A DNA stretch of 6,794 bases from Candidatus Uhrbacteria bacterium RIFCSPLOWO2_02_FULL_48_12 (GTDB taxonomy: Bacteria; Patescibacteriota; Patescibacteriia; GWA2-46-9): contig MGEP01000023.1 of assembly GCA_001791425.1 (NCBI GenBank), positions 4,888 to 11,681 on the forward strand, given 5' to 3'. The translations under genes and the position numbers were made by a program. The notes beneath the pieces were generated by a model, which saw nothing but the letters and a program-made list of their open reading frames with translations, searched no databases and was not told the DNA's origin. Positions 1 to 4,051 of the stretch are shown here, piece after piece (position 1 is the first letter of the stretch; every line of letters begins with the position of its first letter).

Positions 1-6
1 CCAAGG

Positions 7-93
7 CTTCGCAGGGTTCTCCTTTCGCCTTCATCCCGGCGGCGAGACCCCGCCGCGGCGGGGGTATTCGGCGAAGGAGAATAATCCCTGAAG
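7..93. repeat. Long imperfect hairpin enclosing a GC palindrome
   Basis: The left arm (7-29) and right arm (70-93) are near-complementary. CTTC, AGGG, TTCTCC and TTCGCC blocks on the left each find partners on the right, with a few inserted bases. Inside sits a perfect 16-bp palindrome at 48-63 (core GCCGCGGC at 52-59). No reading frame is visible here and the left edge of the window cuts the context. It could be a transcript-end hairpin of a gene to the left or a genome-wide intergenic repeat; no clear U-tract follows on either side, so I favour the repeat. Confidence 0.5.
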
Positions 94-109
94 ACACAAT
101 TCTACTTTT

Positions 110-239
110 TGTGAAGCTCCACGACTTTATCCCGCCGCGGCGGGGCGGGATGGCCTCCACAGAGATTGGGGATGGAGCGTCCTCCTGGGGCGGACGGGAA
201 ACCCCGCACCCCGCCGCGGCGGGGTGCGTTGGGTAAATT
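110..239 (+). repeat. GC-palindrome intergenic element, copy A
   Basis: Two blocks of this stretch recur in inverted orientation at 3383-3450. The first is a 16-nt block at 110-125 (TGTGAAGCTCCACGAC), identical to the complement of 3435-3450. The second is a 31-nt block at 209-239, identical to the complement of 3383-3413. The 31-nt block contains the right part of a perfect 24-bp palindrome (205-228, core GCCGCGGC). A further 14-bp palindrome with the same core lies at 131-144. Copy A has 83 nt between its two blocks and copy B has 21 nt. No gene is visible in it. It behaves like a dispersed intergenic repeat; its function is unknown. Confidence 0.7.
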
Positions 240-302
240 ACGTTCGTTAGCGCAACGCTAAAACAAGTTTTTTAACTCTGTCTTTCTCCTTAATTCCTTA
301 TA

Positions 303-330
303 CCACCATACTAGTATACTAGTATGGTGG
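303..330. promoter_or_regulatory. Perfect 28-bp palindrome, putative operator
   Basis: Bases 303-316 are exactly complementary to 317-330, with no spacer. CCACCAT caps each end and a TACTAGTAT-type repeat lies in the middle. It lies 58 bp upstream of the -35 box of the small gene that starts at 447. A perfect dyad without a loop suits a dimeric DNA-binding protein better than an RNA terminator, and no U-tract follows on either strand. The cognate regulator is not identifiable. Confidence 0.45.
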
Positions 331-352
331 ATTCTAAAAATATGCGCGACTA

Positions 353-384
353 ACTATGACGCAAATAGACTATGACACAAATAG
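353..384. repeat. Tandem 16-mer (2 copies, 15/16 identical)
   Basis: ACTATGACGCAAATAG (353-368) is followed directly by the same 16-mer with one change, G to A (369-384). A degraded third start (ACATTGACAC) runs into the -35 box at 388. The position immediately upstream of the promoter suggests iterated regulator sites, but a simple tandem duplication is equally possible. Confidence 0.5.
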
Positions 385-387
385 ACA

Positions 388-415
388 TTGACACTAAGAC
401 TCATTGTGGTATGGT
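388..415 (+). promoter_or_regulatory. Sigma70-type promoter with extended -10
   Basis: The -35 box TTGACA (388-393) is perfect. A 16-bp spacer leads to TATGGT (410-415, 4/6 match), which a TGn extension at 407-409 precedes. Transcription would start around 422, giving a leader of about 25 nt that contains the strong ribosome binding site at 434-441. This arrangement supports the ATG at 447 and argues against the in-frame ATG at 372, which lies upstream of the promoter. Confidence 0.55.
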
Positions 416-446
416 GTGGTCAAATACTGCCGTAAAGGAGGTTACC

Positions 447-761
447 ATGGCAGAAATAGACAACGCTCGTATCTACCCGTATTCCTACGAAAAGATTTTT
501 CGCCCACACGCAACATGGACGAAGCTCCTGCTCTTCTTGCTGGGGGCAAAAAAAGTACCGTGCGAACGGGTAAATGATCACATCGTCGCGCCAAACCTGA
601 AAGCGGCAATCTGTGCTCTCAACAACCTTCTGCGCGACGAAAGGAAAAAGGGTTGGAATACCAGGATGGTGTCCTTGAGCGTGGGAGGCAAAAAGCTCAC
701 TTACCGCGAGGCGATCATGCGCACCCACGCGAATAAAGATGCTATTCTCGGCCTCGAGTGA
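447..761 (+). CDS. Small basic protein of unknown function (104 aa)
   Basis: I do not recognise this protein. The start is chosen at 447 because AAAGGAGG (434-441) sits 5 nt upstream and a promoter lies just before it. An in-frame ATG at 372 would add 25 residues but precedes the promoter. The product is rich in Lys and Arg, has a short hydrophobic run at residues 27-33, and contains two cysteines (C39, C56). The stretch around residues 51-69 looks helical and ends in a basic cluster (RDERKKGW). There is no signal peptide or full membrane segment, so a cytoplasmic, perhaps nucleic-acid-binding protein is possible; that is inference only. It is a single-gene unit with its own promoter and a terminator at 783-822, next to a toxin-antitoxin module and flanking repeats, which suggests accessory DNA. 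Confidence 0.65.
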   Translation: MAEIDNARIYPYSYEKIFRPHATWTKLLLFLLGAKKVPCERVNDHIVAPNLKAAICALNNLLRDERKKGWNTRMVSLSVGGKKLTYREAIMRTHANKDAILGLE

Positions 762-782
762 GAAACGAGGGGGAGGACAATT

Positions 783-822
783 GAAAGCTGGACGCCGGAC
801 GCCGCCCAGCTTTCGTCTTTTT
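783..822 (+). terminator. Rho-independent terminator of the 447-761 gene
   Basis: A 9-bp perfect stem, GAAAGCTGG (783-791) with CCAGCTTTC (806-814), encloses a GC-rich 14-nt loop. A T-rich tail (GTCTTTTTCT, 815-824) follows. It lies 22 nt after the stop codon. Confidence 0.75.
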
Positions 823-1006
823 CTAACACAATGAATCAATGTTTCTGCTCTAGTACTGCGCCCTGTTTGGTTGACACAGTGAATCCGCCCACTGGCGAAT
901 TAGAAATATTTTTGAGAGGCAGAATGAGTGTATTTACATACCAGATTTGAGAGAATGCGCCAATGCATAAACTTACCCCACCCTGCTACTCACTATCTGT
1001 TTCAAC
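823..1006. other. Gene-free spacer with left copy of a 24-nt direct repeat
   Basis: No convincing gene or promoter is seen here. The one notable item is the 24-nt stretch at 969-992. It recurs at 1774-1797 with 22 of 24 bases identical, on the other side of the toxin-antitoxin pair. Just outside it, CGCCAATGC (958-966) recurs inverted at 1813-1821. Confidence 0.5.
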
Positions 1007-1369
1007 CTACGACGGATAGTTAATTAAGTGCCGTGAGATTGTTTTTTCCAGCCAACGAATAATGCTATCTTTTGATTTGGACTTGCTTTCGGCAACGCCC
1101 ACGGCGACACGATAAAGTTGCTCATTATCAATCTTTAGCCACTTTCCATTTTTGTATAAAAAGAAAAGCAACGTCATAACGGCTATCCTTTTGTTGCCGT
1201 TCTGAAAGGGATGGTTTTTAACCATCAAATAAAACAGAATAGCCGTTTTTCCAGTGAGGCGTCGGTATAAATTTTTTCTCGCATAAGTTTGAAATGGAAC
1301 TTTGAGGCAACTTTCCAGAACATTTGGGAAACGAGAACCGAAAGAGGGTATCGGTTCATTCCAAGTCAT
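1007..1369 (-). CDS. Fic/Doc-family toxin, frame intact from an internal ATG
   Basis: This is a Fic-fold protein of the death-on-curing type: such enzymes transfer AMP or phosphate to a target protein and act as growth-arresting toxins. The signature HPFQNGNKRIA (residues 53-63 of the 120-aa reading) matches the Fic core H-x-F-x-x-G/A-N-K/G-R. The usually acidic metal-binding position is Asn here. The conserved block TAILFYLMVKN precedes the motif and a C-terminal helix ends in IIRWLEKT. The HTH antitoxin lies directly upstream. The internal ATG at 1369 has no Shine-Dalgarno sequence. Family-like sequence (EYTAHRLAVKF) continues in frame upstream of it, so the 120-aa reading probably lacks about 22 N-terminal residues. 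The full gene most likely began at 1436 and is broken by one base (see the 1370-1436 entry). The target and the exact reaction cannot be told from sequence. Confidence 0.8.
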   Translation of the reverse strand: MTWNEPIPSFGSRFPNVLESCLKVPFQTYARKNLYRRLTGKTAILFYLMVKNHPFQNGNKRIAVMTLLFFLYKNGKWLKIDNEQLYRVAVGVAESKSKSKDSIIRWLEKTISRHLINYPS

Positions 1370-1436
1370 AAACTTGACCGCTAAACGATGGGCGGTGTAT
1401 TCACACTTCGATAACCGATACCGATTTGGTTCTCAT
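1370..1436 (-). pseudogene. Frameshifted 5' end of the Fic/Doc toxin gene
   Basis: An ATG at 1436-1434 overlaps the antitoxin stop codon (ATGA), the usual arrangement of coupled genes. It reads MRTKSVSVIEV and then meets TGA at 1403-1401. Skipping one base at 1403 gives GAA and continues as EYTAHRLAVKF straight into the toxin frame, for a 142-aa product, a plausible length for this family. No ATG, GTG or TTG start lies in the toxin frame between 1432 and 1370. The indel can be placed anywhere in the TGTG run. Explanations are a real inactivating mutation, a sequencing or assembly error, or +1 recoding at the UGA. The last is least likely because no stimulatory Shine-Dalgarno-like sequence precedes it. 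Confidence 0.6.
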
Positions 1437-1687
1437 TCTTTGCCAAGTCGCTTAAAAACCTCACCGTATTGCGTCGCCGCTCTTTCAATGGCTTTATCTA
1501 TCCCCCTCTTTTGTCCACTCGTGAGCAACTCGCCTGCCGCCTTAAGCACATCGCCTTTTCTTATCACGAAATTCCGCCCAACCTTTATGGCTTCAATCTT
1601 GCCTGATTTTATCTTATTAAAGACCGCTACCCTGCTTATACCTAGTATTTTTGCGGCTTCTGATGTGGACACAAAATCTGTTTTCAT
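1433..1687 (-). CDS. HTH-domain antitoxin/regulator (84 aa) partnering Fic
   Basis: The N-terminal half (about residues 5-50) is an excisionase/MerR-like winged HTH of the HTH_17 type: VSTSEAAKILGISRVAVFN, followed by the wing-like KVGRNFVIRKGDVL. The C-terminal part (about residues 62-84, GIDKAIERAATQYGEVFKRL) is a predicted amphipathic helix, the usual place for an antitoxin to bind its toxin. Its stop overlaps the toxin ATG by 4 nt, indicating translational coupling. Nested ATGTTAA/TTAACAT half-sites lie 10 bp upstream of the start, consistent with autoregulation. No Shine-Dalgarno sequence is seen before the ATG. In family terms it is the DNA-binding partner of a type II Fic/Doc module; alone it could also be called a small transcriptional regulator. 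Confidence 0.75.
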   Translation of the reverse strand: MKTDFVSTSEAAKILGISRVAVFNKIKSGKIEAIKVGRNFVIRKGDVLKAAGELLTSGQKRGIDKAIERAATQYGEVFKRLGKE

Positions 1688-1696
1688 ATCTGTATA

Positions 1697-1713
1697 TTAA
1701 CATATGTTAACAT
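1697..1713. promoter_or_regulatory. Putative operator of the toxin-antitoxin module
   Basis: TTAACATATGTTAA (1697-1710) is a perfect 14-bp palindrome, and the overlapping ATGTTAACAT (1704-1713) is a second one. Together they give three alternating 7-bp half-sites. They lie 10 bp upstream of the antitoxin start. A dimeric HTH antitoxin could bind them cooperatively. I cannot assign -35/-10 boxes with confidence; TAAAAT at 1739-1734 (minus) is one candidate -10. Confidence 0.5.
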
Positions 1714-1773
1714 AGAAAACCAGATACCCCTTATTTTATGAGGGTTTTCCGCGCACTATGTTTTCGATATCCC

Positions 1774-1797
1774 AAACTTACCCCACCTCGCTACTCA
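1774..1797 (+). repeat. Right copy of the 24-nt direct repeat flanking the TA module
   Basis: The sequence equals 969-992 except for a CT/TC swap at positions 15-16 of the repeat. The two copies lie 805 nt apart and enclose the toxin, the antitoxin and the operator. The right copy can also pair imperfectly with GCGAAGTGGGA at 1819-1829. Confidence 0.55.
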
Positions 1798-1842
1798 TTA
1801 GTATCCTGCATAGCATTGGCGAAGTGGGACTATTGTTTAGAG

Positions 1843-1873
1843 ACAAAAAACTCCCGTGTTGGGAGTTTTTTGT
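1843..1873. terminator. Strong bidirectional terminator hairpin
   Basis: A 13-bp perfect stem (1843-1855 with 1861-1873) has a GTGTT loop, six A on one side and six T on the other, so it can end transcription on both strands. No gene that clearly needs it is visible: to the left is the upstream side of the antitoxin gene, to the right a gene-poor stretch. It may insulate the toxin-antitoxin promoter or be left over from a lost gene. Confidence 0.7.
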
Positions 1874-2000
1874 GAGAGTAGCACTCTTGGTGCACAAGGT
1901 CAGATTTAGTTTATTGGTTTCATTGCTTCGCTGGCAACCAGCTGCCAATACCTTGGCGGCACTGGGAGGAGATGAATGGGTACATTAAAAAATATTTTAT

Positions 2001-2159
2001 ATGTTCAAAGGACAAGTTAATTTACTATTTGTCGTCCTTAATGACACTGGTGTTACCTTTGAGCATATAGATCTAATTCCTTTCTTCATCCTTATACCTG
2101 AAACTCAAGTTACTAATTTTGGGTTCATACCAGCAAGAGATAGAGGCGAGACTTTGTGA
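2001..2159 (+). CDS. Doubtful 52-aa ORF, unknown
   Basis: An ATG at 2001 opens 52 codons, starting MFKGQVNLLFVVLNDTGVTF, and ends in TGA at 2157-2159, just before the hairpin at 2165-2196. The amino-acid mix is plausible for a protein, with a hydrophobic core and few rare residues. However, there is no ribosome binding site, no clear promoter and no recognisable family. Opposite-strand frames here also stay open for moderate lengths. It may be a decayed gene fragment or chance; I lean towards not functional. Confidence 0.2.
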   Translation: MFKGQVNLLFVVLNDTGVTFEHIDLIPFFILIPETQVTNFGFIPARDRGETL

Positions 2160-2162
2160 AAG

Positions 2163-2196
2163 AAAACAGCCCGTGATGAATACCTCACGGGCTGTT
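2163..2196 (-). terminator. Terminator of the secreted-protein gene
   Basis: A perfect 12-bp stem (2165-2176 with 2185-2196) has an 8-nt loop. On the minus strand it is followed by TTTTCTTT, a good U-tract; on the plus strand no T-run follows. It lies 29 nt beyond the stop codon of the gene ending at 2226. Confidence 0.8.
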
Positions 2197-2225
2197 GGCG
2201 TGCGTTTCACACCGCTATTCCCAAA

Positions 2226-2843
2226 TCACTGTATTGCCAGTGAGAATGGGGGGACAAACGACGGCAATTCTATTTGCATGACAGGCTGAACCCGTTCCGC
2301 CCCTGCTGTATCAGTAGGGTAGGGCATACACTCGTCGGGGTCTTTCAAACTTTGAGGCGAGATCCAAACAGGGTTATTGCGGCCTACGGCGGTATAGGAG
2401 AGCCCCCCAACATTGTAAAGCACCCACGGGTTTTCATTACCTCCACTTACATAGGGCTGGCCAGTGCAGTCTGGAGTGGTGAAAAGAAGTCTACCCCCGG
2501 CACTCGGATAAATATGGGCACCGTCGCGAATGTCGACACCGACAAAGGCATTCAACATTGGGTTGAAAACATAGCCCCTGAGCTGCATTCCTACAAGCGA
2601 ATCGGCGTAACCAACGGTTTCACCATTAGCGTCGATGACCCGAAGTCCCGGAGCCACAGTAACTGAGGTCGCAGCGGCTCGGCATACCTCGCGCTTGCTC
2701 GGTACAATATAAACGCGACCCTTGCAAACATTGATGCGTGACGCCTGCGCCGTGGTTGTTGTGAGCAGAATAACTGCCATGAGCGCGAGAAAAGAATGAA
2801 ATCTGGAGTGACAAAGCCAAGACTTCTTCTGTTGTGTTCCCAT
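2226..2843 (-). CDS. Secreted four-cysteine protein, unknown function (205 aa)
   Basis: A Sec signal peptide is clear: basic N-region (QQKKS), hydrophobic core at about residues 17-27 (SFLALMAVILL), and an AQA/S cleavage site after residue 34. The mature part of about 171 residues is predicted mostly beta, with repeated Gly/Asn/Pro turns and four cysteines (C40, C54, C126, C172) that could form two disulfides outside the membrane. Motifs such as VIDANGETVGY (69-79) and TTPDCTGQPYV (122-132), and the end ELPSFVPPFSL, recall a domain of exported proteins often seen in Proteobacteria; that resemblance is from memory and unverified. There is no lipobox, membrane anchor or catalytic motif. The start is well supported by TAAGGAGG (2858-2851) with 7-nt spacing. 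It stands alone, with its own promoter region and terminator, inside the accessory segment, so horizontal acquisition is plausible. Confidence 0.75.
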   Translation of the reverse strand: MGTQQKKSWLCHSRFHSFLALMAVILLTTTTAQASRINVCKGRVYIVPSKREVCRAAATSVTVAPGLRVIDANGETVGYADSLVGMQLRGYVFNPMLNAFVGVDIRDGAHIYPSAGGRLLFTTPDCTGQPYVSGGNENPWVLYNVGGLSYTAVGRNNPVWISPQSLKDPDECMPYPTDTAGAERVQPVMQIELPSFVPPFSLAIQ

Positions 2844-2935
2844 TTGTGTTCCTCCTTACGTTTTTGGGTTACTTTGACTTGTTGGCCTCTTTTCCTTATG
2901 AAATTCTCAAGGTTCGGTTTCACCTCCTATCCCCT

Positions 2936-2964
2936 GTTCTACTCCTTTAAATTATAAATGTCAA
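2936..2964 (-). promoter_or_regulatory. Promoter region of the secreted-protein gene
   Basis: On the minus strand TTGACA (2964-2959) is followed after 17 bp by TAGAAC (2941-2936). A perfect TATAAT also sits at 2957-2952, too close to that TTGACA to use it as its -35. Either could be the active -10. A leader of about 80-110 nt would result, ending in the strong ribosome binding site at 2858-2851. Confidence 0.4.
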
Positions 2965-2975
2965 AGCCACAAACT

Positions 2976-3017
2976 AAAAATCCCCGCCCGCCCGTTTGGG
3001 CGGCCAGGGACTTTTTT
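2976..3017. terminator. Bidirectional GC-rich terminator
   Basis: CCGCCC (2988-2993) pairs with GGGCGG (2998-3003) across a GTTT loop. An outer TCCC/GGGA stem (2981-2984 with 3007-3010) and flanking A-run (2976-2980) and T-run (3012-3017) extend it. It can stop transcripts running leftward from the tRNA region and rightward towards it. Confidence 0.65.
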
Positions 3018-3020
3018 GGA

Positions 3021-3143
3021 GAGGTGGGATGCTTCGCTTATAGAACCCGTCACTACGCTCCTTAAAACCCTTCGGTTTTAATATTTCCGCCACGGGGAAA
3101 ATACTTTTCCCCGACCCCCTTTGGGGTTCAAATCCCACCTCCC
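3021..3143. repeat. Multi-hairpin element with a tRNA 3'-end copy
   Basis: A 10-bp closing stem, GAGGTGGGAT (3021-3030) with ATCCCACCTC (3132-3141), encloses three perfect hairpins. They are TTAACC-type 3062-3081 (8 bp, CTTC loop), 3093-3113 (9 bp, CGGGGAAAA with TTTTCCCCG, TAC loop) and 3114-3127 (5 bp). Its right end (3124-3143) is an exact 20-nt match, in opposite orientation, to the T-loop/acceptor 3' part of the neighbouring initiator tRNA gene. The T-stem register is broken and no anticodon arm is present, so it is not a tRNA. Terminator hairpins flank it. It could be a tRNA-derived repeat or a structured RNA; no function can be assigned. Confidence 0.55.
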
Positions 3144-3152
3144 ACACAATAC

Positions 3153-3189
3153 AAAAAATCTCCACCCCGAAATGGGGTCGAGATTTTTT
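3153..3189. terminator. Terminator directly after the initiator tRNA
   Basis: AAAAAATCT (3153-3161) pairs with AGATTTTTT (3181-3189). One mismatch follows, then ACCCC (3164-3168) with GGGGT (3174-3178) and a 5-nt loop. The T-run on the minus strand makes it the 3' end of the tRNA transcript; its outermost base coincides with the tRNA A76. It is symmetric, so it could also act on the plus strand. Confidence 0.75.
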
Positions 3190-3265
3190 GGTTGGGGAGG
3201 TGGGATTTGAACCCACGACCTCGAGGTTATGGGCCTCGCGAGCTGCCAGACTGCTCTACTCCCCG
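3189..3265 (-). tRNA. Initiator tRNA-fMet (CAT anticodon)
   Basis: The 77-nt molecule has a full cloverleaf. The acceptor stem CGGGGAG pairs with CTCCCCA except for a C1-A72 mismatch, the bacterial initiator hallmark that allows formylation and blocks EF-Tu. The D-stem GAGC/GCTC includes A11-U24, another initiator trait. The anticodon arm is CGAGG-CCCATAA-CCTCG (anticodon CAT) and the T-arm is GTGGG-TTCAAAT-CCCAC. The discriminator A73 and the CCA end are encoded. Two oddities are visible: position 33 is C where almost all tRNAs have U, and the three G-C pairs above the anticodon loop read A29-U41, G30-C40, G31-C39. It has its own promoter (3311-3283) and terminator. Confidence 0.93.
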
Positions 3266-3282
3266 ATACATTAAGTAAGACC

Positions 3283-3311
3283 AGTATAAAGAAAATCTCC
3301 TTGCCTGTCTA
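3283..3311 (-). promoter_or_regulatory. Promoter of the initiator tRNA
   Basis: On the minus strand TAGACA (3311-3306, 5/6) and TATACT (3288-3283, 5/6) are separated by exactly 17 bp. Transcription would start near 3276, about 10 nt before the mature 5' end at 3265, leaving a short leader for RNase P. Confidence 0.7.
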
Positions 3312-3382
3312 GAGCAAGTTGGGAAATGACTATATTTAGGAATTAGGAATTAATTTGTTAACTTCTTTAATTTATTACAGAA

Positions 3383-3450
3383 AATTTACCCAACGCACCC
3401 CGCCGCGGCGGGGCGGGGGACGGGGCGGGGGAAGGTCGTGGAGCTTCACA
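3383..3450 (-). repeat. GC-palindrome intergenic element, copy B (inverted)
   Basis: This is the inverted counterpart of 110-239: 3435-3450 is the complement of 110-125 (16/16) and 3383-3413 the complement of 209-239 (31/31). The middle is shorter and made of C/G runs. It sits between the tRNA promoter and the peroxiredoxin gene, so its right end marks the change from accessory segment to the conserved operon. It also follows the end of the operon, where a transcription stop would be expected. The palindrome at 3398-3413 could fold, but no good U-tract follows. Confidence 0.7.
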
Positions 3451-3486
3451 CCCTAAAAAGCTAATCAGCTACAAGCTAAGGGCTTA

Positions 3487-4011
3487 TTACGCTTTGCCCA
3501 GAGTCTTTTGCCCTACTTCCCAGTCCAATGGACAACGTTCGCCGGTCTGAATGGCTTTCAACACCCGCAGGGTTTCTTTGACCGAACGACCTACAGAACC
3601 ATCAGAGACCACAATATAGCGCACGATGCCATCAGGGTCAATGATAAAGAGACCACGATCCGCTTCGCCATTATCTTCATTCAACACGCCGTAGTCTCGA
3701 GAAATATGGTGAGCGGTATCGGCCAAGATTGGATAGGCCACATCGGCAAGGTCGCGCTCAAACCACGCCTTGTGCGACCACTCAGAATCAGTGGAGGCGG
3801 CGAGAATTGCGCAATTGAGCGCCTTGAATTCGCTCTCGTGTTTAGCAAAGCCGCGAATTTCCGTAGGGCAAACAAAGGTGAAGTCGCGCGGATAAAAGAA
3901 TAAGACAAGCCACTGGCCTTTGTAATCAGACAAGCTGACTTTGGTAAACTCGCCCTTATGATAGGCGACGACGTTCCGGAAATCCGGAGCTGGTTTGTTG
4001 AGATGAAGCAT
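3487..4011 (-). CDS. 2-Cys peroxiredoxin (AhpC/TSA family)
   Basis: A thiol peroxidase that reduces hydrogen peroxide and organic peroxides in the cytoplasm. The peroxidatic site is PRDFTFVCPTEI: P41, T45 and C48 match the PxxxTxxC motif. The structural Arg is R119 (ADRGLFIIDPDG), and the resolving cysteine is C160 in GERCPLDW, placing it with typical two-cysteine enzymes. C67 is an extra cysteine. At 174 aa it is slightly short at the C-terminus and shows neither a YF motif nor a GGLG-like insert at DGSVGRS (137-143), features linked to sensitivity to over-oxidation. It is the last gene of the minus-strand cluster, 40 nt after the superoxide dismutase whose product (peroxide) it consumes. 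No Shine-Dalgarno sequence precedes the ATG. The electron donor (an AhpF- or thioredoxin-type reductase) is not in the window. Confidence 0.93.
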   Translation of the reverse strand: MLHLNKPAPDFRNVVAYHKGEFTKVSLSDYKGQWLVLFFYPRDFTFVCPTEIRGFAKHESEFKALNCAILAASTDSEWSHKAWFERDLADVAYPILADTAHHISRDYGVLNEDNGEADRGLFIIDPDGIVRYIVVSDGSVGRSVKETLRVLKAIQTGERCPLDWEVGQKTLGKA

Positions 4012-4051
4012 AAAGTTGAAGAATATAGAATATTGAATTTAGAATATAGGG

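Larger units (their letters stand above)
1874..2225. other. Gene-poor stretch between terminators
   Basis: Nothing here is convincingly coding. It holds a 5-bp hairpin with a CAA loop (1930-1942), an AT-rich patch near 1986-2000 and a 52-codon open frame (2001-2159, listed separately). The terminator of the secreted-protein gene lies at its right end. Confidence 0.4.

Noticed and set aside
1..240. CRISPR-like array from the recurring GCCGCGGC palindromes
   Set aside because: Spacing and flanks are irregular, there are no uniform spacers and no cas genes; they are intergenic palindromes.
420..839. 139-codon minus-strand open frame opposite the 447-761 gene
   Set aside because: The plus-strand gene has promoter, RBS and terminator in the right places. 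The opposite frame has none and would run through the terminator hairpin.
871..900. TTGACA at 871-876 as a promoter
   Set aside because: No acceptable -10 lies 15-19 bp downstream and no gene follows.
1302..1700. 132-codon plus-strand frame opposite the toxin-antitoxin genes
   Set aside because: The minus strand carries recognisable HTH and Fic motifs here; the plus frame is their shadow.
1758..1988. 76-codon plus-strand frame
   Set aside because: It has no RBS and passes through the strong terminator hairpin at 1843-1873 and the direct repeat.
2591..2923. 110-codon minus-strand frame starting GTG at 2923
   Set aside because: The GTG overlaps its own purine-rich stretch, leaving no spacing, and the frame overlaps the signal-peptide gene, which has a better RBS.
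3021..3143. Possible second tRNA gene on the plus strand
   Set aside because: The 3' end looks tRNA-like, but the T-stem register is broken, no anticodon arm exists and the closing stem is 10 bp.
2974..3216. 80-codon minus-strand open frame across the tRNA neighbourhood
   Set aside because: It runs through the end of the tRNA gene, the terminator and the multi-hairpin element. The open frame is a by-product of these structured repeats, with no RBS.
3455..3486. Terminator after the peroxiredoxin gene (AGCT repeats and TTTTT on the minus strand)
   Set aside because: The best stem is only 4 bp (AGCT/AGCT), too weak to call.
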